A stretch of DNA of 64,000 bases. It comes from Ammoniphilus sp. YIM 78166 (GTDB lineage Bacteria > Bacillota > Bacilli > Aneurinibacillales > RAOX-1). The position numbers and the translations under genes are program-made. The stretch is taken from positions 62,001-126,000 of the forward strand of contig NZ_SDLR01000001.1 of assembly GCF_004522215.1 (NCBI RefSeq), in the 5' to 3' direction. Shown here in pieces: positions 45,427-53,853 of this stretch. The notes below the pieces were generated by a model. The model made no database searches. It was not told the DNA's origin and worked only from the letters and a program-made list of their open reading frames with translations. How positions within the stretch are numbered: position 1 is the first letter of the stretch; each line of letters opens with the position of its first letter.

Positions 45427-46202
45427 CTGGCTCAGGTTTTTTCAAGGTATGGGCAATTTTAATCTAGTTTTTTATGAGTGCTACTTGAACTTTTGTTTAG
45501 AGCACTCAATATGAAGCTGATTTTTAAGTAATTTTGATTTTTTTATTAGCTCGTGCCCTGGATCGGGTGGATCACTCGGGTGAGGTAGCGCAAGCCCGCG
45601 GATCGTGCCCTGAACCGTGCGGATTGCTCGGATGAGGTAGCGCAAGCCCTCGTTGCGTGCCCTGAACCGTAACGGATTACTCGGATGAGGTACCGCAAGC
45701 TCGCGATTCGTGCCCTGAAGCTGGTGGATCGCTCGGATGAGGTATCGCCTGGCTCAGGTTTTTTCAAGGTATGGGCAATTTTAATCTAGTTTTTTATGAG
45801 TGCTACTTGAACTTTTGTTTAGAGCAATCAATATGAAGCTGATTTTTAAGTAATTTTGATTTTTTTATTAGCTCGTGCCCTGGATCGGGTGGATCACTCG
45901 GGTGAGGTAGCGCAAGCCCGCGGATCGTGCCCTGAACCGTGCGGATTGCTCGGATGAGGTAGCGCAAGCCCTCGTTGCGTGCCCTGAACCGTAACGGATT
46001 ACTCGGATGAGGTACCGCAAGCTCGCGATTCGTGCCCTGAAGCTGGTGGATCGCTCGGATGAGGTATCGCCTGGCTCAGGTTTTTTCAAGGTATGGGCAA
46101 TTTTAATCTAGTTTTTTATGAGTGCTACTTGAACTTTTGTTTAGAGCAATCAATATGAAGCTGATTTTCAAGTAATTTTGATTTTTTTATTAGCTCGTGC
46201 CC
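45427..46202. repeat. 322-bp direct duplication containing an AT-rich block and a 52-bp array
   Basis: CTGGCTCAGG starts copies at 45427, 45749 and 46071. Copies 1 and 2 are almost identical over 322 bp (one base differs in AGAGCACTC/AGAGCAATC); copy 3 stops after about 132 bp. Each full copy has an AT-rich block followed by four 52-bp units. The near identity marks a recent tandem duplication. Confidence 0.92.
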
Positions 46203-46236
46203 TGGATCGAACCCAATGACCGTGTTCAATTCCGGA

Positions 46237-46368
46237 TGCTCACGAAATTCCTGATATGCTCACGGAAAAGTGGTGGTTGCTCATGAATAGGTACCGTTTG
46301 CTCACGTGCGAGGTACAATTCCAAATAATCCACGCCATTTGATCACAAAACCCATCAACTTGCTCTCA
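46237..46368. repeat. Phased octamer set 3
   Basis: TGCTCACG at 46237 and 46257, TGCTCATG at 46278, TGCTCACG at 46299, TGATCACA at 46340, TGCTCTCA at 46361: steps of 20, 21, 21, 41 and 21, identical to set 2. ACAATTCCAAATA lies in the 41-bp gap. It is the final module before the lipM promoter region. Confidence 0.85.
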
Positions 46369-46505
46369 AGCCGCTAATGATTGCAATTAACTGGTGCATC
46401 TGGGTTTTTCACCTAACTGTCTCAAGCTTCCCGTCTTCAACTCTTACATACACTCCCAATCCATGTTAAAGTAGAGGCTATAGTCCGAACAAAAAGAGGT
46501 GTCAT

Positions 46506-47342
46506 ATGACGAAAAAAGCTAGATGGCGCTTTATTGATTCCGGGGCTCAAACCCCAGCCATGAACATGGCTATTGATGAAGCGATTCTAACCATACACAG
46601 TCAAGGAAAGACTCCTCCGACTGTAAGATTTTATACGTGGGACCCGTCTACTTTATCGATTGGTTACTTTCAAAAGGAAAAGGAAATTAACCACGAAGCG
46701 GTTGCTAGGTTTGGTCTTGGTTTTGTTCGTCGAGCTACGGGGGGAAGAGCCGTACTGCACGACCAAGAGCTCACTTATAGTGTGGTAGTCTCGGAGAACT
46801 ATCCAGGCATGCCTTCTCAAGTGAATGAAGCGTATCGGGTTATTAGCAATGGATTGCTTAGCGGCTTTCAACGCCTAGGCTTCCACGCCGAGATGGTTTC
46901 TCTTGCATCAGAAGAGGAAAAAGCGAAATACGCCTCCATGGGTTCCTCTGCGTGTTTTGATTCTCCCTCGTGGTATGAGCTAGTGGTAGAAGGGAAGAAG
47001 ATTGCAGGTAGTGCTCAAACCAGGCAGAAGGGAACGATCCTCCAACATGGGTCGATCTTATTGGACTGGGACGTGGACAAGCTGTTCGAAGTCTTAAACT
47101 TCTCTTCGGAGCGGGTGATGGAGAGGATGAAGCAGTCCTTTCTGGAAAAAGCTGTTGCCATTAATCATCTGAGCGATCGGGTAGTAAGCTTAGAGGAAGC
47201 TCGGACTGCCTTTTTCCAAGGATTTCAAGAAGGACTGGATGTGGATCTTATCCCTGGTGAGCTGACGGAAGATGAACGCTTGTTAGCCGAGCAGCTTGCC
47301 CAAGAGAAGTATGGAAATTCTGAGTGGAATTTCAAGCGGTAG
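46506..47342 (+). CDS. lipM: Octanoyltransferase LipM
   Basis: 278 residues, the same length as B. subtilis Lip[20 protein letters not shown] and the active-site Cys150 in [15 protein letters not shown], followed by [11 protein letters not shown] with its lysine, identify the LipM type. It loads octanoate from ACP onto GcvH. AGAGG precedes the ATG. The link to the upstream gcv operon is functional: GcvH is its acceptor. Confidence 0.93.
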   Translation: MTKKARWRFIDSGAQTPAMNMAIDEAILTIHSQGKTPPTVRFYTWDPSTLSIGYFQKEKEINHEAVARFGLGFVRRATGGRAVLHDQELTYSVVVSENYPGMPSQVNEAYRVISNGLLSGFQRLGFHAEMVSLASEEEKAKYASMGSSACFDSPSWYELVVEGKKIAGSAQTRQKGTILQHGSILLDWDVDKLFEVLNFSSERVMERMKQSFLEKAVAINHLSDRVVSLEEARTAFFQGFQEGLDVDLIPGELTEDERLLAEQLAQEKYGNSEWNFKR

Positions 47343-47400
47343 ATTTCGGCATTTTTCTTGATTTTTATAGAGGAAATGAAGGAACAATGTCGAAAGGTAA

Positions 47401-47431
47401 AAAGAGGGAAAAAAGAAATCCCTCTTTTTTC
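47401..47431 (+). terminator. lipM terminator
   Basis: AAAGAGGGA/TCCCTCTTT stem, T run. Confidence 0.85.
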
Positions 47432-47482
47432 TTTGGTCGTCTATAAAGGTAAAATTTGTAAAAAGGGAGAGAGGAATACAAC

Positions 47483-50161
47483 ATGAATCGAACGATCAAA
47501 AAAAGCATTTCAAGTGTCCTAGTCTTTTTCCTTGTCTTTGGTCTATTACTAACAACTCCGTTGACGGCCGATGCACAAGGGAAAAAATTCAGTGACGTTG
47601 ACGCAAGGCATGGTTGGGCATTACAACATATTACAAAGATGTCCTTAAAAGGACTTGTTGAGGGAACACCGGATGGAAGATTCTTGCCTGATCAAGCGGT
47701 AAGACAAGAGCAAGCCATCGCCATGGTCGTACGTGCCATGGGGCTTAAAAACGAAGCAGAAACCTACACAGGCACAGATTACTCTACGCTTTACCAAGGC
47801 GTATCGGATTGGGCAAAGGGTTATATCTCCGTTGCTCATAAAGAAGGACTTCTAAAATTAGAAGAAGGAAGCCGATTCCGTGGGGAAACCGCTGCTTCTC
47901 GTCAGTGGATCGCTCAGCTTCTCGTTCGGATGATTGAAAAAGAAGCGGAAGCAAGACTGTATGAGAATGTTACGAGTACGTTTGCCGATAGAAACACAAT
48001 TGACGATTGGGCTAGCAATTACGTCAAGCTTGCCGCATCAAGTGAATTTGAGTTGATTAAGGGATTCCAGAATGCAGATGGAAGCTTTAGCTTTAGACCT
48101 AAGCAAAGTGTAACAAGAGCCCAACTAGCGGTGCTGATCAGTCTTGCAGAGAAGCATCTTCCGGAAACCGTTGGCAATGAGGTTCAAGGTCAGATCCTGT
48201 CCTTTACTGGCGATGAGATGATTCTAGAAACCCAAACAGGGCAACTTACACTTTCTCTAAATGCAAATACTGCTGTATTTAAGGAAAATCAAAAAGTAGG
48301 CTTCACTTCTTTAGCGCGTTATCAACCTGTAAATGTTTTATTAGGCGGAGCGAATGCTAAGGATGCTCTACTCATTGAAATTCTTGATGAAGCAACTGCT
48401 CAAGAAACGATTACCGGTACCCTTTCTAAAGTCCTAACTGAATTTAAGACCATCGCTGTTACAACAACAGGAGGGTTAAAGACCTATCAGCTTGTAGATC
48501 AGATTAGCTTTGGCTCAAAGGATGGAACGGTTCGTTCTATTAATGATTTAGCGGTGAATGATACAATTGAATTGACGGTCGTCGGAGGAAGAGTCATCAA
48601 GATCTATCGCGTGGTAGGACAGCATGAACTCAGCAGCAAAGGCAATGTATATGAAGTCGACGTTACCAACCGACTCATTACGATTCAACAAGGAACTACA
48701 TCGGTGAAGGTTTACAAAATCGCTGATAATGCCTTAATCACCTACCCTGATCAGCGTAATACCGGTCTAGTAGGGTTGCTAAAAGGGATGGAAGTCGAGC
48801 TTAAGCTAGACCAATCCGTGATTACGGAAATAAAAGTCGTTACCATCATTGAGGAAGCTTCGATTCTTTCCGTTTCACAAGACCAAAACTATTTGACAGT
48901 GAAACCGAAAAATAGTGAAAGACCTAATGTCTATAAGCTATCTGCTAATTCAACGATTAAGATTCAAGGTCAAACCGTTTCAGGAGCATCTGAGGTTAAA
49001 GCCGGCGACCAAGTTGTCCTGCACATTGGAGCAGACGGTACGATTTCTAGCGTAGATATCACGAGTCGCACTCAGGTTCAAACACCAGTAGTGGGAGATC
49101 TTATTGAAGGAAAAGTATTCTCCATCGATAAGACGACAAAAACCTTGCTGCTTGAATTTGAGAAGGATGGTAAAAAGACCTACCAGCCTTACGTTTTTGC
49201 AGACACCTATGAACTTTATATTAATGGAAGCTTCCGCTCCAACCTCGATGATATCAAAAAGGATATGAGAGCGAAGCTGCAGTTGTACAATGACAAGATC
49301 GTATACCTTGAAGTGGATAATCGATTAGAGGGTACGGTTGTACGTGTCGATACCGAGCGACGAATTCTTACTCTAGCGCTGGCTAACGGGGAGCAAAAGC
49401 CGTATTACGTAGCAAGTAATTATGATGTCAATATTAGGCATATAAGCAGTCCAGATTTATCGGATTTAGAGCGCAATGACTTTGTCCGAGTGAAGCTAGA
49501 CAACACGGAAAAAATTACAGACATTGATGTCAAGAGAGAAATTGCCTACGTCGTGACAGATACCTATGAGAGTAGCAAGCGTCTCTATGTCCAAAACGAA
49601 AACAAAAGAGAATTTAGCCTTTACTTGAATGCTGGTGTAACCTTAACCATTCCAGCGAAGGATAAACCGAAATTTACCGAAATCCTAAAGGGAGATACGG
49701 TAAAAGCGACTTTTGTAGGGGAAGATTTGAAGGCCGTTGAGGTTCTTCCAAGCTATAAGGGTATGGTGACCAACATCAATGTAGAAAAGAAGGAATATAC
49801 CGTCCTCAAAAATGATGGTACAAGCGTAACCCTAACCTTCACTACTGGTGATGTAATCAAGTATAAGACCAATGAATACACACAGTTAAGCAGCTTGGCG
49901 GTTAATGATCGGATTCAGGTGAATGAATGGGCAGGCGGCAAGAAGAGACTCATCAAGATGGAAAAAATTACAGCCGAGTATTATTATAAGGACAATAACT
50001 ACATTTATATCATTGAAGGGGTTCGAAGCTATAAATATGCCCCCGAGCTCTTTGTTCGTTCTGGCAACCGAGGAGTTACACTTGATTCTTTGAAGAGAAA
50101 CGACAAGATCGAATTGTACCGACTCGATGATATCGTCTATGAAGTAAATAAAACGAACTAA
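47483..50161 (+). CDS. S-layer homology (SLH) domain surface protein
   Basis: 892 residues. Signal peptide about 1-31 (ending LTADAQG). Three SLH domains follow (residues about 35-95, 105-160 and 165-225: FSDVDARHGWALQHITKMSLKGLVEG, VSDWAKGYISVAHKEGLLK, FADRNTIDDWASNYVKLAAS). They bind pyruvylated wall polymer. The remaining 650 residues are a string of beta-rich segments with a recurring pattern (VxVDTERRILTLAL, VYEVDVTNRLITIQ, VFSIDKTTKTLLLEF, NINVEKKEYTVLKNDG), about one per 70-90 residues. It is a wall-anchored protein with a repeated outer domain. GGGAGAGAGG precedes the ATG. Confidence 0.92.
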   Translation: MNRTIKKSISSVLVFFLVFGLLLTTPLTADAQGKKFSDVDARHGWALQHITKMSLKGLVEGTPDGRFLPDQAVRQEQAIAMVVRAMGLKNEAETYTGTDYSTLYQGVSDWAKGYISVAHKEGLLKLEEGSRFRGETAASRQWIAQLLVRMIEKEAEARLYENVTSTFADRNTIDDWASNYVKLAASSEFELIKGFQNADGSFSFRPKQSVTRAQLAVLISLAEKHLPETVGNEVQGQILSFTGDEMILETQTGQLTLSLNANTAVFKENQKVGFTSLARYQPVNVLLGGANAKDALLIEILDEATAQETITGTLSKVLTEFKTIAVTTTGGLKTYQLVDQISFGSKDGTVRSINDLAVNDTIELTVVGGRVIKIYRVVGQHELSSKGNVYEVDVTNRLITIQQGTTSVKVYKIADNALITYPDQRNTGLVGLLKGMEVELKLDQSVITEIKVVTIIEEASILSVSQDQNYLTVKPKNSERPNVYKLSANSTIKIQGQTVSGASEVKAGDQVVLHIGADGTISSVDITSRTQVQTPVVGDLIEGKVFSIDKTTKTLLLEFEKDGKKTYQPYVFADTYELYINGSFRSNLDDIKKDMRAKLQLYNDKIVYLEVDNRLEGTVVRVDTERRILTLALANGEQKPYYVASNYDVNIRHISSPDLSDLERNDFVRVKLDNTEKITDIDVKREIAYVVTDTYESSKRLYVQNENKREFSLYLNAGVTLTIPAKDKPKFTEILKGDTVKATFVGEDLKAVEVLPSYKGMVTNINVEKKEYTVLKNDGTSVTLTFTTGDVIKYKTNEYTQLSSLAVNDRIQVNEWAGGKKRLIKMEKITAEYYYKDNNYIYIIEGVRSYKYAPELFVRSGNRGVTLDSLKRNDKIELYRLDDIVYEVNKTN

Positions 50162-50165
50162 ACTT

Positions 50166-50194
50166 AAAAGGGCTGCCCCACGGCAGCCCTTTTA
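50166..50194. terminator. Bidirectional terminator between SLH gene and dat
   Basis: AAAAGGGCTGCC/GGCAGCCCTTTT, 4-base loop, between convergent genes. Confidence 0.9.
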
Positions 50195-50208
50195 TACTTT
50201 CATTAATT

Positions 50209-51033
50209 TTAAAGTAGTCCTTCAAATTCTTCTTGCAATAGTTTAGTAACGCTACCAGGGGCTCCAGAACGCACAGGTTTACCATCTAGTGTCACGATAG
50301 GCATAATCTCAGAAGTCGTACTGGTGAGAAAGAGCTCCTCAGCTTCAGCAAGTTCACTTAGGGTAAAGGAGGATTCAACCACATCAATGCCCAACTTCTT
50401 AGCTATTTCGAGTACAACAATACGGGTAATGCCACCTAAGATCAGGTTACCAAGCGGATGAGTATGAAGCTTACCATCTTTCACCATGAAGAGGTTCGAG
50501 GCACTTCCCTCGGTAACTACACCATCTCGGTGTTGAATCGCTTCATAAGCCCCTGCTTCTGCTGCTTTTTGTTTAGCAAGCACACTGCCGAGTAGATTTA
50601 AACTCTTGATGTCGCAACGAAGCCAGCGAATATCGTCAGTGATGATGGCAGCCACTCCATTTTTCATGGCTTCAACAGGTCTTGGCTTACGAGTGACATA
50701 ACCTGTTAATACCGGTTGAGGATTCTCAGGGAAGGGATGGTTTCTTGGTGCATAGCCACGCGTGACCTGATAGTAAATTTGTCCATCGGATAGCTCGTGA
50801 TGAGCGATTAATTTATGTAGATTTTCGCTTAAGTTCTCTAGACTCACGGGAAGAGTAATGCCTATTTGGTTTGCGCTGTATTCAAACCGATCTAAATGCT
50901 CCTGTAACCTAAAGATTTTTCCACCATAAACACTGACGACTTCGTAGACGCCGTCACCAAATTGATATCCTCGGTCTTCGATATCAACTCGAGCTTCTTC
51001 TCGGTCAATCAACCTATTGTTATACAAGATCAT
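50209..51033 (-). CDS. dat: D-amino-acid transaminase
   Basis: 274 residues of fold type IV. The PLP lysine is K143 in DIKSLNLLGSVLAKQ. RGYQFGDGVYEVVSVYGG and TEGSASNLFMVKDG are typical of D-alanine aminotransferase rather than branched-chain enzymes. It interconverts D-Ala and D-Glu for peptidoglycan. Start is the ATG at 51033. Confidence 0.93.
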   Translation of the reverse strand: MILYNNRLIDREEARVDIEDRGYQFGDGVYEVVSVYGGKIFRLQEHLDRFEYSANQIGITLPVSLENLSENLHKLIAHHELSDGQIYYQVTRGYAPRNHPFPENPQPVLTGYVTRKPRPVEAMKNGVAAIITDDIRWLRCDIKSLNLLGSVLAKQKAAEAGAYEAIQHRDGVVTEGSASNLFMVKDGKLHTHPLGNLILGGITRIVVLEIAKKLGIDVVESSFTLSELAEAEELFLTSTTSEIMPIVTLDGKPVRSGAPGSVTKLLQEEFEGLL

Positions 51034-51103
51034 GGAGCTTAAACATCCTTCCTAATAGAAGTTAGAATAATGCGAACTCATTTTTGCAGACTTTCCACAA
51101 AAC

Positions 51104-51174
51104 ACACAATATGTAGTAGAAGCACAAAAACACCTTGTCAACATATTGAATGTATTGGTGGGGTGTGGTATCTT
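51104..51174 (+). promoter_or_regulatory. NrdR boxes and promoter of nrdJ
   Basis: Box 1 ACACAATATGTAGTAG (51104-51119) fits the NrdR consensus at most positions. Box 2 with core CAACATATTG (51136-51151) starts exactly 32 bp later, about three helical turns. A TTGAAT -35 (51146) and TATCTT -10 (51169) with 17-bp spacing overlap box 2, so NrdR would block polymerase. nrdR is not in the window. Confidence 0.65.
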
Positions 51175-51248
51175 TATCATACCTGCAACATCACTACTTT
51201 ATCAGACATCATAGAGTTAGGTCAATTTAATATATTGGAGGACTAAGG

Positions 51249-51911
51249 ATGGAATTAAAGAAAAATACATATCGTTTAGAGGGGCTAAGTGAGAAGATTT
51301 TCTTAGACCGCTATGCGATGAAAGATCTTGATCCTGATCACGTAACCGAAGGGGATACCGTCATTTGCTTGACGAAGGATGATCCGAAGTTTCCTCAAAA
51401 AGAAGTCGGTGTGGTCACCAAGCGCAACGGAAACGATGTTACCGTCAAGTTGCGCAGTGGAGAAGAGATCGTTACCATTCCTGAGCGCATGATAAGAACT
51501 CTCGAAGAGACTCCAGATAAAATGTGGGACAGGCTGGCTAGAACCATGTCTCGCTGTGAGCAATCTCCTGAAAAACAACAAGAGTGGGAAGATAAATTTA
51601 GATATGTACTAGATGATTGGAAGCTCGTACCTGGCGGACGTATTGCGGCTGGTGCTGGTACGAATGATGAATTAACTTTATTTAACTGTTACGTTATCCC
51701 ATCTCCCCATGACAGCCGCGGAGGCATCATGACAACCCTCACGGAGATGACGGAAATCATGTCACGTGGAGGCGGTGTTGGAATCAACCTATCCTCCTTA
51801 CGACCAAGAAGAGCTTTAGTTAAAGGCGTCAACGGATCCTCCAGCGGTTCTGTAAGCTGGGGCGGATTGTTTAGTTATACGACTGGATTGATTGAGCAAG
51901 GTGGAAGTCGT
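51249..51911 (+). CDS. nrdJ: nrdJ exon 1: B12-dependent ribonucleotide reductase
   Basis: First 221 residues of a class II reductase. FNCYVIPSPHDSRGGIMTTLTEMTEIMSRGGGVGINLS carries the first active-site cysteine of the substrate channel, and the exon ends ...GLIEQGGSR. An in-frame TAA follows directly in the intron, so the protein is made only from spliced RNA. Joined to exons 2 (53088-53481) and 3 (53854-55319) it gives 840 residues, a normal NrdJ length. The enzyme makes dNTPs (or dNDPs) without oxygen using adenosylcobalamin. GGAGG lies upstream of the ATG, after the NrdR boxes. Confidence 0.94.
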
Positions 51912-53087
51912 TAAAACCATGGCGACTTAATCCCGTGAATTGCTGGGACACCCTTAGAGTCATAGACACTACAACGCAGCTGGCAACAGCAAGCGTGAAG
52001 GTTTGAAAAGGCTATGAATTGGGCAATCAGCAGCGAAGCATCTTTGGAAACGAAGATGAACGTTCAGAGACTATTGAAAGTCCCTAAAGTTTCCAGTATC
52101 CTTAAATTGGGAGGGGAACAACATGGGAACAAAGGGGCGAGTAAACCATATTAGACGGAGACGCTATTATGGGGCACGGGACAGGGATTTATTAAAACAG
52201 AGGGTAAAAGAATTCTATAATGAAGGTTTCAGTCAACATGAAATAGCTAGGATTATGGATATCCCAAGGGGAACGCTCTCTAGATGGATGACGGAAGATG
52301 GATTCATTGGACGAGACCCTGGACAGATGGGAAAAGAAAAATCGAAGATATATCAGTATGATGAAAATATCTTTGAAAATATCAATGATCCTAATTTAGC
52401 GTATATAGTTGGTTTTATAATGGGTGATGGTTGTGTCCACGATAGAGTGAAATCAAAAAGATTAGTTATTGCCATTGCAATCACTGATCGGCAAATACTG
52501 GAAGATATAGCGGATTACCTCGGTATGGTAGAACTCCTTAAGATTAGAAAAGCAAAGTACGAAAATGAACAGGATAAAATCAGCTTAACAATCAACAGTA
52601 CAAAGCTATGTCATGATCTAATGAAGTATGGAGTTTTACCTCAAAAAACAGGTAGAGAATGTTTTCCAATATTTCAAGGAGAAAATCTTAGGTGGGCTTT
52701 TTTAAGAGGATTTTTCGATGCTGATGGTTATATACGACGGTATTATCGATCCAACCTTGAAAAACCCAAATTCACTCTAACTGGAAATGAAAAAATGATG
52801 CTACAAATCAAACACTTCTTAATAGCCCATGGCCTTTCTATTCCAAAAAAACCAATTTACCAGAAGGTCGGCTGTGTATCGTTTGAGTTAGCAAGCATTA
52901 AAACCATCAGGTTATTAGCAACCCATTTATATGCTCCAAATACTGGAACCCTCAGCTTAAAACGAAAACAAGAGATCTTTTTATCCTTCTTAAATTCCTG
53001 ATGATATAGTCCGCTCTCATATGAAAATATGAGAGCTAGGCAGAAATGTCCTAGCCCACTCTTAAATAGAGTGAGTAACAATTTTTG
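51912..53087 (+). ncRNA. Group I intron 1 in nrdJ, with homing endonuclease gene
   Basis: 1176 bases. P1: exon end AGTCGT (51906-51911) pairs with GCGACT (51922-51927), giving the U-G pair at the 5' splice site. P10: CCATG (51917-51921) pairs with the exon 2 start CGTGG. Core elements: P AATTGCTGGGA, Q AATCAGCAGCG, R GTTCAGAGACTA, and S GATATAGTCC. The intron ends in G (53087). The endonuclease gene fills the P8 loop between R and S. Splicing restores ...GGSR-RGALMLML.... Confidence 0.95.
52123..53001 (+). CDS. LAGLIDADG homing endonuclease with N-terminal HTH
   Basis: 292 residues. A resolvase-like helix-turn-helix at 36-56 (FSQHEIARIMDIPRGTLSRWM) precedes two LAGLIDADG helices: LAYIVGFIMGDG (residues 92-103) and WAFLRGFFDADG (191-202), each ending in the catalytic Asp. 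Single-chain, pseudo-dimeric type. Intact, with GGGAGGGG 6 bases before the ATG. Its stop codon touches the S element of the intron. Codon use is more AT-rich than nrdJ (many ATA/AGA), a sign of transfer. It should cut an intronless nrdJ allele at the insertion site. Confidence 0.93.
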   Translation: MGTKGRVNHIRRRRYYGARDRDLLKQRVKEFYNEGFSQHEIARIMDIPRGTLSRWMTEDGFIGRDPGQMGKEKSKIYQYDENIFENINDPNLAYIVGFIMGDGCVHDRVKSKRLVIAIAITDRQILEDIADYLGMVELLKIRKAKYENEQDKISLTINSTKLCHDLMKYGVLPQKTGRECFPIFQGENLRWAFLRGFFDADGYIRRYYRSNLEKPKFTLTGNEKMMLQIKHFLIAHGLSIPKKPIYQKVGCVSFELASIKTIRLLATHLYAPNTGTLSLKRKQEIFLSFLNS

Positions 53088-53481
53088 CGTGGAGCCCTTA
53101 TGTTAATGCTTTGGGACTGGCACCCAGATGTTCTTGAATTCATCACCATCAAGCAAACCGCAGGTCTAGTAACCAATGCGAATCTATCAGTATGTGTTAG
53201 TAATGCCTTCATGAAGGCTGTAAAAGAAGACTTGGATTGGGATTTCGTCTTCCCAGACACGAACGATCCAGAATACGATCAACTTTGGGACGGTAACCTA
53301 GACAAGTGGAAAGAGCTTGGAAAGGCCGTTAAAGTATATAAAACAGTTAAAGCAAGAGAGGTCTGGCACACCATTATCGAATCCGCTTGGAAGTCAGCCG
53401 AGCCTGGTGTGGTGTTCATGGAGTATTATAACCAGATGTCGAATTCTTGGTACTTTAATCCTGTAATTGCGACGAATCCAT
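53088..53481 (+). CDS. nrdJ: nrdJ exon 2
   Basis: 131 codons plus one base. It opens RGALMLMLWDWHPDVLEFITIKQTAG and ends in ...WYFNPVIATNP; the last base T joins GT of exon 3 to make the codon TGT. That cysteine belongs to the conserved NPCGEQ motif, the catalytic region of class II reductases. Read without splicing, the frame would run 4 codons into intron 2 and stop. Confidence 0.92.
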
Positions 53482-53853
53482 TGAAGGTTGCTTAAACCAT
53501 AGTGGATGTAAAACCTCTTGAATTGCTGGAAGTTCCTTAGAGTCATATGGACCACAACGTGACTGGAAACGGTGAGCGTGATGGTACGAAAATCATATGA
53601 ATTGGATAATCAGCAGCGAAGTGCCTAAGGGAAGTAATTCCTATGGCGAACGTTCAACGACCATCGAAACCGTAAAAAGGTTCAATTCTTTTTATAAGGG
53701 AGTAGAGTAGGTTACCAAGTGCTTAATGGGTAGCCGAAGTGGGAGGGACGGTAAACGAATGCCGTTATGATATGGTCTGTTCTGTATTGAAAAATACAGC
53801 TGTGAATAACACAGGAGGGTTAGTTTAGTGCACTAACGCTTTAACGTATAAAG
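53482..53853 (+). ncRNA. Group I intron 2 in nrdJ (372 bases, no ORF)
   Basis: P1: exon end ATCCAT (53476-53481) pairs with GTGGAT (53502-53507), U-G at the splice site. P10: CCAT (53497-53500) pairs with GTGG at the exon 3 start. Core: P GAATTGCTGG, Q AATCAGCAGCG, R GTTCAACGACCA, S ATATGGTC. Intron ends in G53853. P, Q and a CCTTAGAGTCATA stretch are shared with intron 1, so the two are related. It interrupts the codon of the essential NPCGEQ cysteine. Confidence 0.95.

Noticed and set aside
44887-46089. Long minus-strand frames across arrays C and D (up to 162 residues of Arg/Ser-rich repeats)
   Set aside because: The 52-bp period is not a multiple of 3, so all frames stay open in turn; no ribosome site; composition follows the repeat.
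51040-51249. Cobalamin riboswitch before nrdJ
   Set aside because: No B12-box or aptamer helices are seen in the 200-base leader; NrdR boxes are present instead.
51912-53087. Intein in NrdJ
   Set aside because: An in-frame stop follows the exon, the endonuclease has its own start and ribosome site in another segment, and group I helices are visible.
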